Positions 32,581-44,190 are shown, counted from the stretch's first letter. The stretch is DNA of 64,000 bases from Dichetophora obliterata (GCA_963920525.1 OY986435.1:273412848-273476847); one strand, 5' to 3'. Numbers and translations are program-made. The notes: generated by a model from the letters alone, not told the origin.

Positions 32581-35500
32581 TATTCTGATATGCTGCGACA
32601 TAAGCAGCATTCCTTTCGCCTTAATATAATCGCGATAACAAATTTTCTCAAAGGAACGGCAAAAAAAAAAACGACTCGTAGAGGGCACTACCGTTGCAGT
32701 CAAAATTCAATTCAAACGAACAATCACGATACAATAACTATTAGGTGTCATGAGACGTTGTTTCGTTCACAACTGTTGTGAGCTATTATGGTAGCGATAC
32801 CTTAGTGAACGATGTTTTTCTCTGAATTTGTTTTACTCTCAACGTCAGTAAAATTGTAAATTATTTAATTTAATTATTATTTTTAAAATATTATATAATT
32901 AAGCAATTATATAAAAAAATTAAGTGCAGCTGCTTTCTTCGCGGAATGCGGCCAATGTTTGTGACACACGCTGTTTATTTTGTGTTTTCTTTGGTTTAAC
33001 ATTCGATGGTCGCAGCTCGTGAGAAAAGAAGTAGCTGTCAAGGCTAGCTGTCAAGTCATTGTATCAAGCAAACAAATAATTCAAAACATGAAATGACAGC
33101 TCACAAAAATATACAGGTGCGACACCTGTGTTTCAAATTTTTTAAAGGCATCAAAGTGGTATGAGTTCGATACTCACGGCGTACAAAGAACATTTTTTAA
33201 TATTATATATTCTGTTGTAATGGACGCAAGCAAGAAGCAACACCAATTTCTAAGAAAGCGGTGTCAGAAAAAATGGTCGTTTTTGAGATTTCACTCTAGC
33301 AAATCACAAAACGAGGCGTAAAAAGCTTTGATTCAACAAGCGGGCAAAGCGACCAAAAACTAATTTGAATATGTAATGTCTTTGTTATTTTAGTTGGTGG
33401 AAAATTTAAAACACAGTATTTTAGTACAAATTTTAGTGAGTACATTTAAGGCTTTAGAGTTTAATCAAAAGTTGAGTGCAGTAAGGACATTTATTTTTTT
33501 TAAATGCATTTTTTTTTAATTCATCAAATAGTTTGATCGATTTGAACTCTGTGTGCTTGCTTTATAGGTGTGGGGTCTTCACTGTATCAAAAAACAAACT
33601 GCGTTCTTGGTTAAGGTATTTTATTATTTTCTTTGGAACTGAGAATTTCCAAAACCAATTAATTACAGGACTTTAAAATTTTTCCATTTATATTTATTAT
33701 ATTTTGGCGGCACGACATTTTATGCAATATTCTTGACTCAGTAGGATTATTTTTTTAGTTAAATTTTTAAAATTAAGTAAATTAAACATTGCCTCCGAAG
33801 CAACAGTCTTTAAATAAGAATTTTTAATAGGAACCACCATTTCTTAAATCAGAAACATAACTGTCTTTGTCGTGAAAACTGAAATTAAATTTGCAACAAG
33901 GTTTCCCTCAAAAGTAAAGCTACTTAGCTTTTTTGAAGAGATTAAAAATTTCAGTACAAAAATTTTAGCTAACCGGAAATAATTATCAGAAATCAGATCG
34001 AGTATTGAATTCTCCGTTTCTCCAGTTGATTTAAAATTAATTACAATTTGGGGAATTCTCAGCAATTTAGCATCCCTGGTAACTATGAAAAGTCTACAAA
34101 CACATACACCTACGAGTATTCGGCATACGCCTAATGAATTAAAACTAACGATGTCTAACTGAAGCTGTTTTTGCTGTGTTCTCACCTTTCAGATTGTTTG
34201 TATGTATGTTTATGAATAATTGAAATTGAAAGAAATGATAATGACATGGAATCAGTAATTTTGAGAACAGTAATAAAATCACTGAAATTACTCATGTTGC
34301 TAATGAAGAGTCATGCTTTTTACACACTATGAGCTACTTACTTAAGATTTATCGCCATCGTTTTTAAGTTAACTCCTTGTTTATCATAAAAAAAAAAATC
34401 GTGAAAAAACAGCCTGATGGCATTTTAAAAAATCACCACAATTTGCCATAACTTACTGCTTCTCACTTATCTGCATTAGAATAAAAAGATTTCATTATAA
34501 TATCCTACCTTAAATTGGCTAACCTTATAAAATATTAACTCAACTTTTAGCAGAATTTGGGCTTGACATCCTCTGAATTTGATATAGCTCAAAATTGAAG
34601 CAAATGTGAAAATATTTACTAAATAACAAGCTGGTCTTTCCATACCAAAAGCCAAATTAAATGTACTGCAACTCTTCATATTAATCTGCCTGCCAACCCT
34701 AACCCTTTTTCCCACTTGTTATTTTCATAGCCTAGCCTATTATTTGTTCTTTTATCATTCCAACTACTAAATTTAATATCTTTTATACCCACATTTCTTG
34801 ATTTACTCGTAAATCACAATGAAATCCGAGACTCATGGGAACAATTTCTAAGTAGCACCAAAACGATTTGTTCACCTGTGAAATAATCCAAATCACTGAC
34901 ACAGATGAAACGCCATACGTACACCGGAAACAAGACAAAAGGGAAAAAAAAAACAGTTAACAGACGCTGAAGTAGGAGTGCAGAATATCAGAGGATGCGT
35001 GTCACTCGTGCCTCGTATTACAAAAACCCACACATTACAAATGTGACAAAAGCGACAATTTAAATTTTCATGTGAAAAAAGGGCAAAAAAAAAACGAAGC
35101 AGCGACAGGAATAAAGTACGATTTATTTAAAAAAATAAATTTTCTCAACTGTCGCAAATTGTTGATTGTTGCTGTACGCAAAGCAAAAAAGTAAAAAAAA
35201 GGAATGTCGCCAGTAGATGGCGCCACAGGAGCTTTGAATGCGGGCGCAATTCTGCTTTATTCTTTTGATGCATGGCTTCAGCGGCAGATGATAGATTGGC
35301 CGCGTTTTATATTCATTCTTTAAGTCTAACCAGGCTTGGCAGAGCAATGTATTCTGAGGATTCATTCATAGTTGATATCAAGTGGTTTGTCGTTTTCCCC
35401 CAATGCTCTCGTGGTAATGATGGCGTCATAAGATGATGATGATGCTTCAAAATTTTGACACACTTTTGCTGTTAACTTTTTTTCGCTATAGTCATCACCT

Positions 35501-36129
35501 TTTTGTATTTTTTTTATTTGTAAACTTTGCGCCGGGTTTACGTTTGCGTTTCGGTTGATAAAGGATAATGCAATCCTTCAGACAGGTGCGTTTCAATTTA
35601 CATGCGACATTTTTGTAAATGATGTGTCAGCTTGGGTATTTATAAGCTCTCCACTAAAATTGCTGCAGCAGCATCTCTGCTTATCTCATGTATGAACGTT
35701 CGGTTGGTCCAACCTTCTTTAGTGCTAATGGTTTGGCAGTGGAAAGGCTGGCGCTGGCTTTCTGATTGTAAATTTTTAAAAGTTGTAATCTCAAACGTGA
35801 CTTTTTTTTTGTATTTTATTAAATAAGATAATATTTTCTTTGTTTTTTTGAAATTGCATTAAAAAAAATTTTTTTTGAAGGATGAAATCGCATTAAAAAA
35901 ATTTTTTTTGAAGCACATATCTTTTTCAAGCTCTTCTTTCTTCGTCAAAGAATGTGAGGAAATGTTAGCGAAGTATAGATATAGGGGAGATAGCGGCGAA
36001 TTGTAACAAAATTTGGCAAAAATGTGAACGATAAGCCCACTAAAAAGGTCGAAACATCGCTAAATGTGCTCGATAATATGTTCGATAATACTACTATTAA
36101 TGTTAATATAAAACAAAATATTTTATTTA
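32581..36129. other. Long spacer, no gene recognised
   Basis: Frames up to 113 codons occur (e.g. 34185-33844 minus) but have no motif or homology I recognise and look like chance frames. A direct repeat 'gaaattgcattaaaaaaaat.tttttttgaag' is at about 35850-35910. This is the longest stretch of the window without an identifiable mobile element and may be unique-copy host DNA. Confidence 0.35.
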
Positions 36130-36305
36130 TTTTGCGACCTTTTTGAAATTAATTTTATTTTCTAACGGGCTCAAGGTCCAAATTATTAAAAATTAAAAAC
36201 TTTAATAGCTTTAATTTTTAATTTTTTATTTCCAATATTCCGTCGGCAATCATCATCAGGGAAAACTGAAAGACAATGCAATAATTTTTAACAATTCGAT
36301 TCACT
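36130..36305 (-). repeat. Penelope terminal fragment with broken hammerhead
   Basis: On the minus strand 'attgtctttcagttttcc' leads into CTGATGA (36259-36253), then GATTGCC, a 3-base loop, GG and directly AATATTGG; seven bases of the second helix II strand and the GAAA are missing, so it cannot fold as a ribozyme. The tail 'ggaccttgagcccgttag' (36182-36165) matches the end of the Penelope element at 18220. Confidence 0.65.
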
Positions 36306-36540
36306 TAAAACAATTTTACTTACAATTCAAATTATTAAAGCATTTTGACAATTAAAAAACATTAAACATTTAATAACGACATTACATTAATATCACAATT
36401 ATTTTATTTTAAATAGTCAAACAATAATTATAATGAACAAATTAACAAAAAACAACCACTACTTTTGACGTCAAGTTTTTAATTGTTGTTTGTAAAATAC
36501 TTTCTCTATGTGTGTGCGCACCTGTCTGTGTCGGTTTTGA

Positions 36541-36720
36541 AGTGTAGTCTCTTCAAACGAATTGTTAAAGATTATTGTATTGTCTTTCAGTTTTCCCAGA
36601 TGATGATTGCCGACGGCAATCGAAATATTGGAAATAAAAAAATTAAAAATTAAAGCTATTAAAGTTTTTCATTTTTAATAATTTGGACCTTGAGCCCGTT
36701 AGAAAATAAAATTATAAAAC
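36541..36720 (+). repeat. Penelope terminal fragment with near-complete hammerhead
   Basis: Helix I TTTCC/GGAAA (36592-36596/36630-36634), core CAGATGA (36597-36603; consensus CTGATGA, so the conserved U4 is changed), one extra T, helix II GATTGCC/GGCAATC (36605-36611/36615-36621) and GAAA (36622-36625). It ends with the same 'ggaccttgagcccgttag' tail. It forms an inverted pair with the fragment at 36130-36305. Confidence 0.65.
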
Positions 36721-37813
36721 AAAATTTAAAATTTTTTTGGTACGGAATATATATTAGGGCGATGCGATTTTATATGAGAAAAAAAATAGTACCCTTGTAT
36801 CGAACTGGCTGCGAGGGAGATCGATAGATTTGGAATCATTCATTAACACGCATCCGTCGTTAACAAAAAGTTACGAAAGAGTCGCTTGTGTCAATTTGAC
36901 ACAACAACAAAAAACTCCCATGCTGCATAGAAAAAATGGAAGTGGAAGGTTTTCCTTATTTTTTTATTTTTGCGTGACTCAGTATCGATATAAAAGCAAA
37001 AAGTACACAATGCAGTATTTTTAGTCTGTTTTTTGTTTTAATTGATATAAAAAATAAAAAAAAAAACTTTAATAAAATTCAGTGCAAAAAAGAGATTAGA
37101 AATAGATAAAAAAATATAGAAAAAGTATACATAAAGAACACTCCACATGTTTCGCATATAATGAAATGGTGCTTCGCACCGTGATGCGAGTCCATAAAGC
37201 GAGTGGGCAAAATTAGAATAATGGACCGATTTTGATGAAATTTCATATCTAGGTGGATTATGGTCTCCTAAGCTCAAATATGAAGTCAGTTTTTTGATGA
37301 AAAAAAATAAGTTTAAAAACTGTGAAATTGTCAATTACGGAATGTATATAGAATATGAAAAAGAAAAGGAATTAAGAACAAAAAAAAAAACATTATTAAT
37401 TAAGCAAATATCAAGAGTAATAAACAATAACAATAAATGAATTTTTCAAGAAATTATTCAATTTTCATTCAATGAAATGCTTAAATGAAAATTTTCTAAA
37501 TTTTTTACACAGAATGTACTTTTTAATATCTTCTTAAGGTAAATTTGTATTCTTTATCAATTTATATTCTGTTACAATTCTTTTTGATGAAAGCAAAGGA
37601 TCCGAATAAATCAACATATAGGAAAGAAGATATTTGTTGGACTGAGTCCTGGAGTCTTTTCTTGTATGGGACAACCGGACATTCCTCATATTTTTATTAT
37701 TTATTTTTTATTATTAGATAAAGAACATTTATATAGCAAAAAAATTTGTATTTAAATGCATTACAATTACCTATTGGCAAATCAAAAAATTTAATAACAT
37801 CACTTCCATCTAC
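36721..37813. other. AT-rich spacer
   Basis: No gene or element recognised apart from short poly-A tracts. The frame 37334-37038 minus is low-complexity. Confidence 0.35.
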
Positions 37814-38447
37814 TAGAATCTTGTGCACACTACGTGGCATATAATAAATACCATCCATAGTGGTTCAAATACAAGTTTCTCGTTATTTTAACTAATTCTT
37901 CAAATGCTGTAGCATTAATTGGCAGTCCACATAAAAGCAATCTCAGACTTTTGGAAAAGTTTTTTATCAAGTCCTCATTGATTTCAGTCATTTCAGCTGC
38001 AATTACTGTGTTGGAAAAAAAATCGACCAGCCGTATTTCCGTCATTTGTGGTGCCAAATCCAGTTTTGACTTGATTTTTTGTGTAGTTTCCAAAAAAAAC
38101 CGTTTTATTTTCCATTCGAACTTGCCAACTTTTGAAAGGAAGTCGGTAGGCAATATGCAATATGCACTCAAAACATTTTATCCACGCGTACAATGTCGAT
38201 AAACCAAACTTATAATTATCAATATTTGCAGATATAGAAAAATTTAAAATATTCATTTCTGTTGGGGATGCTCCACATATGAAGCACTTGGCTGTTGCAT
38301 TTGTATTCGACAAAAAGTTTGCTACAGCCCCATCTATCATTGCGCAATGCATTTCAGAAGCTATTTCTACATTTTTAACATTCCATTCATAAACAATACA
38401 TTCTCAATTTTCTCAATTTTAGCTGTCATTGCATTGTACTCACGAAT

Positions 38448-39943
38448 CAGGGCTGCCAACTCGTTCCAATCAAATTCCCCAATTCTGTTCATCAATTTCC
38501 CCCATTTCACAAACGATTCCCCCCAAAAACTACATGTTATTCAAAACAGTCTTTATTCAGTTAATATTATTACACAGTGCGACAAAATCAAATTTTTTTG
38601 AGTACACATGAGAAATGTTAACAGAATATGAAAATAGGCTTAAAATAAAAAAATACGTGTCTCGGCGTTTTGCTGTAGCACATCAGAATTTTGAGAAAGT
38701 CGATTTTTAAGCTTCGAAGGACCGTGGAGGTTCACTTGTTATGTAATACTAGTATAAACATTTCTATAAAAACAGAATGGGTGAACCGATTTTAATGCTT
38801 CGTATTAAAAAAACAATTTTTTCTACGCTAGATGGCGCTTTAATTTGCATGAAAAGTTAAAAAATAACCAACAATGTACGAAGTTCATTAAAAATACAAT
38901 GTTGTTAATTTTTGTTGTTAATTTGTTGTTAAAAAAACGATTAAAAAACATAACTATCGTAAGTCCAATTGCAAATATTTAAAAGTTTTGATGCAGAAAA
39001 GAAGAACTATTTTAGATCTAATATTTGTGACGGTAAAATTTCTTACAACTATTACACTAGCCAAAATATTTACGAAAAACATGATTTTTTGAGGTTTTTG
39101 CAAAATGGTTTACCTCACTGACGGATTTCGGTATAGCCAAAATATTTTGGGAATCGCCATAAAAAATATCAGGGTTCATTTTTAGATGGGTACAAATGGT
39201 ACTTTTTTTCCTTCATACAAGTCGAGTCACCTTAATACACATGTTTTAAAATGTTTTACTTTTTCTTAAAGCATTTTTGTATTATTTATATTATTTTTAT
39301 AAAAGCTATATATGTTCATATGTTGCATATTTGCGGTTAAGACTTAAGTGCAAAATTTAAGTCATTAAGTTCATTTTTTTGGAATTTAAAGAGATTTTTC
39401 CACTTTGGTAAAGTCACTTTGTGTGGGAGTAAGGCGTGGTTTTCATCAAATTTTGACAAATTTTAAATATGTGATGAATATTTCATGCCAAAAGTGATGT
39501 TGATCAACAATAAATATACTTTTTTATACCTACCACGCCTTCTTATTAGCGTTAAAAACAGAGTGACAAAGTTAGTATAGCCTTTACGTAGTACGCGTGG
39601 GCATTAAAAACAAGTTAGCTTCTTGTAATCACTTTTTGTGATCGTAAATTAGCTGATTAAGTCAGTCAAAGCGAATGCCAAAAATTGAAAAAGCTGAAGA
39701 AATGCATGTTGCCTACTGGGGTTTTTAATTCAATGGGAATGTTCAGAAATAAAGAAGCTTAGCATAACTTTCTAAGCATAATAATAAGGAAAAGTTTTAA
39801 AATTACTATGATTTTTTAAATGAATTTAGAAACAAAAGTAAAATGAAATTAATTTCCCCCCAAAAATTAACTCATTCCCCCACTCCCCCATCGAGTCAAA
39901 ATTCCACCCAAATGGGGGAATTCCCCCCGAGTTGGCAACCCTG
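38448..39943. mobile_element. hAT non-autonomous element (1496 bp)
   Basis: Left end CAGGGCTGCCAACTCGTTCC; right-end complement CAGGGTTGCCAACTCGGGGG. A perfect 8 bp duplication TCACGAAT is present at 38440-38447 and 39944-39951. The CAGGG..GCCAA end and 8 bp duplication are hallmarks of hAT. Removing it rejoins KIYIREYNAMTAKIE in the RAG1-like relic. No hAT transposase inside; a truncated repeat A copy occupies 39340-39606. Confidence 0.92.
39340..39606 (+). repeat. Dispersed repeat A, copy 3, shortened
   Basis: Contains 'agtcactttgtgtgggagtaaggcgtggttttcatc' and the terminal 'gagtgacaaagttagtata' with 'tacgcgtgggcattaaaa'; the gacggacaga tract is deleted. Nested in the hAT element. Confidence 0.65.
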
Positions 39944-41649
39944 TCACGAATATAAATTTTATCTCTTTGAATTTTGTCTTGATGGGACCCTTTGCTTCTC
40001 GTGAGCATTGAGTGTTCCGATAAAAAAAAAAGTACTAAATCTTTAATCTCTGTTTTGTAACTTGATTAATCATTCTGAAAAAATATCTTAATAGAAAATT
40101 GTCTTGCATCTAATAGTTTCAATTGACAAGGAATTACTTTAATGGGACTAAAGCTGTTGTAAACATAAATTCATCTGTATTATCAACAATTGGAAATTTT
40201 TGTTTATAGTGACTATGTTCGGAGCTACCATCTAAAGGTATCATCCTTTTCACAAAGTTCCAAAATTCCCTGCACAGTCTTACACATCAATGATTTTAAA
40301 TTTGCTTCTGCAGAAATTTCAGTTGCAATTAACAATGGCAATTTGTTTTGTTTTTCTGTCCGGAGTACATATAATGATGGTAAAGTATTTTCTAACAAAT
40401 TATTGATTATTTGTCTCAGTATATTATATTTTCTATTCGAAAGATCCAGCATCATATACAGAGGCAAAGCTTGAGAAACAAGGCTTGAGTAATTTTCTTA
40501 ATCAAAATAACATCAAGTTTAAGTAAGGAATTTAAATTGATTAGTGAATTACTTGGTTTTTGAGCAGTGAATAATGAAATTTCAGTTTTAGCGAAAATGT
40601 CTAATTTTTTAGAAAAACTTGATTAGTTTGGCTATGTCTGCGGCAAGCATACTATTTCTGAGCATAGAGTAACGTCTACAACATGCTAAGTTCTTTTGAA
40701 AAACTAGGTGTTCATATGACAGCAAAAATAAATTTTTTGAATTCTCATATGGATTACTTCGAGTATCAGTTGGTAACAGAATCTGATGAACATGGTGAAC
40801 GATTTCATCAGACATGTGCACCTATTGAAGAACATGCAATAACAATAGAGTTCAGCAACTACAGCTTTTTCGCACTTTCTCCGCTATAAAGACAAGAACG
40901 CTATAAAGGCAAGAGAATTCATTCTCTCATACACAGAAAATAATATTGTTCGTAAATTTTACGAATACTGTTCGTACAGTTGAATACGTTCATTTTTAGG
41001 AATTCAATCCTGCACATTTAACGTACCGAACGTTAGCTGCACAAAACTGCATTCGCTAATAACGTTCGTCAAGTTTTGTTCACACGGACAACGAAGCAAT
41101 ACGTACATCGAACGTATTTCTGATTTTAGACATTGAAATAGACATTTTTTACATAGTAACGTATGTAAACGTACATATAACGAATAACTGTAACGTATCC
41201 TTACGTACTCACAACGCATTACATTGACACACACGTACGAATTAATAACGTTGTACGAATGAGAATTTATACGTACAGTTTGTTACAAATTAACGTAAGG
41301 ATACGTACAGATATCGTTGAATGTATACGTACTTGTACGTTTAAGATACGTATTACGTCCAAGCGTTGCGTTTATGAAAAATTGCAAACAATTTTGTACG
41401 TACAAGTACGTATTGACAACGAATAACAATTAAGTGCTGCGTTACATTGAACGCACTTGTACGTACATACAAATACCGAGCGCGTGAAATCTGTTGCTGA
41501 GTTCAAATTACTTTGTGTTTGTACAGCGTCGGTAAAGCACATGCGTCGGTAAAGTGTGATTTGCAGCCACCAAGTCATTTCTTAATAAAATTATATTATT
41601 TAAAATTTATAATATTTAAACAAGTTTATTTAAAAATTATATCTTCAAA

Positions 41650-42354
41650 ATGTTTTGTTTTCTGTGCCAAGAACGTTTTAGTGAAGTTAATTTATTAGTT
41701 GTTCATTTAAAGAAAAAACATCAACTGCACACTAATAGTTCATTTCGATGCTATATTAAAGAATGCGCTCTTCTATTTAAAAATTTGTCAAGCTATAAAA
41801 AACATTTGGTTCGAAAACATGGCGTAAAAAATCTTTTTAACTTGGTAGTAACTTATGACTAATAATATTTACTTTGTTTAATTTAAGATGCTGCAGCTGT
41901 GAAATTGTTGTGGTCAATGCATGCATATTTAATACCTACCCAAAAAATAGCCCAAAAGGACAACAACGGGAAAAAAGTCTTAATTAAATACACAGTCAAG
42001 AGCTCACAGGAATCATTTCTGTTTGTTGGGAGCAGTGTGCAAGAACTCGATGACCACATTGCATTTTTGAATACAAAACCTGGAGGAAGCATTCAACCTT
42101 TTTTACTTGCTGTTGGTGATAAAAACTTCAAGTGTTTTCAAAGCTTTTATGTTTATCTTGAAGGAGTAAAATTTTCCTTTCACAACTTTTTAAGAGCATT
42201 AGATATATGCTTTAAAGCATTTCATCTTTTTAACTTGGAATATCCTCCACCTTGCATCCAGTTTTGGCATTTTGTGGCCAAGCATTTTTATAAATTTGAA
42301 AACATTACTATGTCAACTAGACTATCAATAATGCTTGACGCATTAAAGAATTAA
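41650..42354 (+). CDS. C2H2 zinc-finger protein of the ACGT element, two blocks
   Basis: Block 1 (ATG 41650 to stop 41862) encodes FCFLCQERFSEVNLLVVHLK..H and FRCYIKECALLFKNLSSYKK..H, two C2H2-type fingers that would bind nucleic acid. Block 2 (from about 41888 to the stop at 42354; the frame opens with GTG 41899) encodes DDHIAFLNTKPGGSIQPFLL, FQSFYVYLEGVKFSFHNFLR and ALDICFKAFHLFNLEYP, without internal stops. Between them 'aacttg|gtagta' and 'tttaatttaag|atg' resemble a very short intron, but the phases do not match simply, so either a frameshift exists or the join is elsewhere. I recall proteins of this finger-plus-IQPFLL layout in ants and aphids; function unknown. Position between the arrays suggests it belongs to the element. 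Confidence 0.6.
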
Positions 42355-42384
42355 TTTTTTGATTTACTTTATCAGCTCTATCTT

Positions 42385-42549
42385 GAATAATTTTTTACAC
42401 GGAATCGAAAATAGGAGTTTTAATTTTAAGATAAAGTTCAAGCATATTCTGAACCAATTTGTTGATGAACCAATTTGCATTAAAAATGTTCTTGAGCTTT
42501 ATCTTAAAAATTAAAACTCCCTTATCCGATTCCGCGTGAAAAATTATTC
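42385..42549. repeat. Small palindromic MITE within the ACGT element
   Basis: Left arm 42385-42441 (gaataattttttacacggaatcg...) and right arm 42490-42549 are imperfect inverted repeats of about 57-60 bp around a 48-base loop. It starts 30 bases after the zinc-finger stop codon. Confidence 0.65.
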
Positions 42550-42701
42550 ATGATATGACTGTATAGTTTTTATCAGATTGTGTAGAATTTCGTTTACTGC
42601 GATTTAAAACCAATCAACTGGAAATCAGTCGGAATTTTTTTTCAAGGCACCTTAATGTACAATTATACGTTTTTTCACTTAATACTAGTCATTAACATTA
42701 C

Positions 42702-42903
42702 GGTTATTCACGATTCAGTGCACTTGCCAGTGCAGTTGAGTACTTGTTCATTTTACAAAAACAATATACACGTACGTCAAAAATCTGCACAAGTGCACAT
42801 TGAAAAACTTTACAGCTGTGAAAAAGTGATAGTAGTGTGTTCACGAAGACTTAGCTGCAAAAGTCCTCAACTGTGCTGGCAAGTGCACTGAATCGTGAAT
42901 ACC
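42702..42903. mobile_element. Palindromic MITE B, copy 2 (about 202 bp)
   Basis: Left 'ggttattcacgattcagtgcacttgcc' type end and right 'ggcaagtgcactgaatcgtg' with 'aatacc' are inverted repeats of about 27 bp. The interior 'cgtacgtcaaaaatctgcacaagtg' is shared with copy 1 at 15242-15483. Inserted inside the ACGT element. Confidence 0.75.
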
Positions 42904-43179
42904 TCTATTATTTTTTAATATAAATCTGGGGTTTTGTCTGCCCTGTGATCTGCTGTGAATTTATTATTATATAATTTAATATTTTAAGAAAAAATCTAAA
43001 AAATTAAATGCCAAATACAACTTAAATATAAATATGTATTTTTATTAGTATGTTTACTCACATTTGTTTTATTTTAATTTACAGGATTTCAAATTTGATG
43101 TACAGCGGATCTCTGGATACGGAATGCAAATCAGGTGGGACTCCATGTTAGTTCCAGACTCATTTGCATCGTGCCCACA

Positions 43180-44050
43180 GACTGATACGTACGTAAAATT
43201 AACATATAGTATACGTTTGAATTTCGTATATACGTGTTCTGAACTTGCAGAGTACGTAAATAAAACGTATGCTGTAAAAGTTCCATAAATACGTATTTTA
43301 AACGTATGCTGTACGTTAAAATGTTCGTGAATACGTATTGTTAATGTAGGCTGTACGTAAAAGGTTCGTAAATACCTATTTTCAACGTATGGTGTACGTA
43401 AAAGTTTATTTAAAACGTATTATGAACGTATGCTGTACGTTATAATTGCATACATGCGTATTTTGAGCGTATGTTGTACGTAACATTTTCGTAAATTCGT
43501 ATTTTTAACGTATGCTGTACGTAAAATGTTCGTTAGTACGTATTTTGAACGCGTGGTGTACGTAAAAGTTTCGTTTATACGTATTCTGAACGTAAGATAA
43601 ACGTAAACATTTCGTAAATACGTATTTTTAAAGTATGATGTAGTACGTAAAATATTCGTAAATACGTTAGCAAAACGAACATAGTACGCAAAACTAACGT
43701 ATGGTGTACATCATAAAAAGGAGCAGCGCACTTAATAAATTTGTAAATGCGTATGCTAAACGAACAGCGTACGTAAAAAAGTCCCTAAATACGATTCTGT
43801 AAATACGTATTCTGAACGAATTGTGTAGGTACGTACGAGCAATGTATGGAATATGTTACCTTAAAAATATTCTAAACGAACAAGATCATACAGACAACGA
43901 ATAGCGTTCGTAGCTGTGTTTGTACAATTTTTAGCTATACGTACATCGGGCATAAAATAAACGTATGTGTATACGTTAAACCAACGTTTTCTTACATGGG
44001 ACCAATTTCAACGAACGCGTTTGTTGCCTAAACGAACTTATTCGCTGTCA
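43180..44050. repeat. Right subterminal ACGT array
   Basis: Loose tandem repeats of 'cgtaaatacgtattttgaac' followed by 'gtatgctgtacgt' variants, about a dozen units, becoming degenerate toward 44000. The left counterpart at 40945-41480 has the same words in inverted sense. Just before it, 'ttttaatttacag|gatttcaaatttgatg' (43083) looks like a splice acceptor followed by a 110-base open stretch (FKFDVQRISGYGMQIRWDSM) that I cannot assign. Confidence 0.65.
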
Positions 44051-44190
44051 TTACGTCCTTTTTTGGTTCAGTGTAGCTGAAATATGCTGGACATTGTTTG
44101 ATAATGGTTTAGAATTGCTAAGAGCTAAAAGTCATGTAATAAATGAATGCTTCCTGAAATACCCAAATTTTATCTCTTCTTTGTATTTAT

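Larger units (their letters stand above)
37814..40480 (-). pseudogene. RAG1/Transib-like transposase, degenerate, split by a hAT element
   Basis: The N-terminal part (40480-40225) reads LPLYMMLDLSNRKYNILRQI and TAEISAEANLKSL-like sequence. After the hAT insertion, 38447 onward gives IREYNAMTAKIEKIENVLF, then AMIDGAVANF, KCFICGASPTEMN (Cys pair at 38289-38270), GLSTLYAWIKCFECILHI, YRLPFKSWQ, GFGTTNDGNTA (about 38063-38025) and YYMPRSVHKIL (about 37845-37814). The order Cys pair, acidic/LHA block, NDGNTARRF-like block, C-terminal block parallels the RAG1 core (YICTLC, ALHCD, NGNFARRL). This assignment is from remembered family patterns. Frameshifts near 38110 and several stops disable it, and the final catalytic Glu region is absent. 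Confidence 0.6.
40932..44073 (+). mobile_element. ACGT-array inverted-repeat element carrying a zinc-finger gene (3142 bp)
   Basis: Bounded by CACAGAAAATAATA at the left and the complement of CACTGAACCAAAAAAGG at the right, each flanked by TA (40930-40931, 44074-44075). Removing it with one TA restores the host frame. Both subterminal regions (about 40945-41480 and 43180-44050) are packed with 'acgta', 'tacgta' and 'cgtaaatacgtatt' words; the right one is a loose tandem array of roughly 50-60 bp units. The centre holds a C2H2 zinc-finger gene in two blocks. CAC termini with TA duplication recall CMC/Mirage or Tc1-like elements; I see no DDE transposase, so it is either non-autonomous or of an unfamiliar type. 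Confidence 0.72.
40683..44190 (+). pseudogene. Unclassified transposon protein, C-terminus, split by the ACGT element
   Basis: Plus-strand fragments FEKLGVHMTAKINFLNSHMD and SDEHGERFHQT (40695-40820), then RYKGKRIHSL at about 40895-40929, interrupted by the element at 40932-44073, then IAEICWTLFDNG... to a stop at 44188-44190. The pattern (GxxMSxKxHFLxSH, EHGERFHQ, RYxGKW...LADYCWTL) is one I recall as the C-terminal end of a widespread insect transposon-associated protein, superfamily not known to me. A stop lies after FFALSPL (40887). Joining across the insertion gives K-R-I-H-S-L-I-A-E-I-C-W without a gap. Confidence 0.6.

Noticed and set aside
33090..33190. Second tRNA-like sequence ('gtatgagttcgatactcac')
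   Set aside because: A box B-like stem is present but no box A at proper distance.
33844..34185. 113-codon minus frame as a gene
   Set aside because: No recognisable domain; hydrophobic composition typical of chance frames.
34970..35370. Host gene exon around 35123-35365
   Set aside because: Frame lacks motifs and flanking splice sites are not convincing.
42960..43180. Third exon of the zinc-finger gene after 'ttttaatttacag'
   Set aside because: Acceptor is good but the preceding block ends in its own stop and no donor was found; mentioned only under the array.
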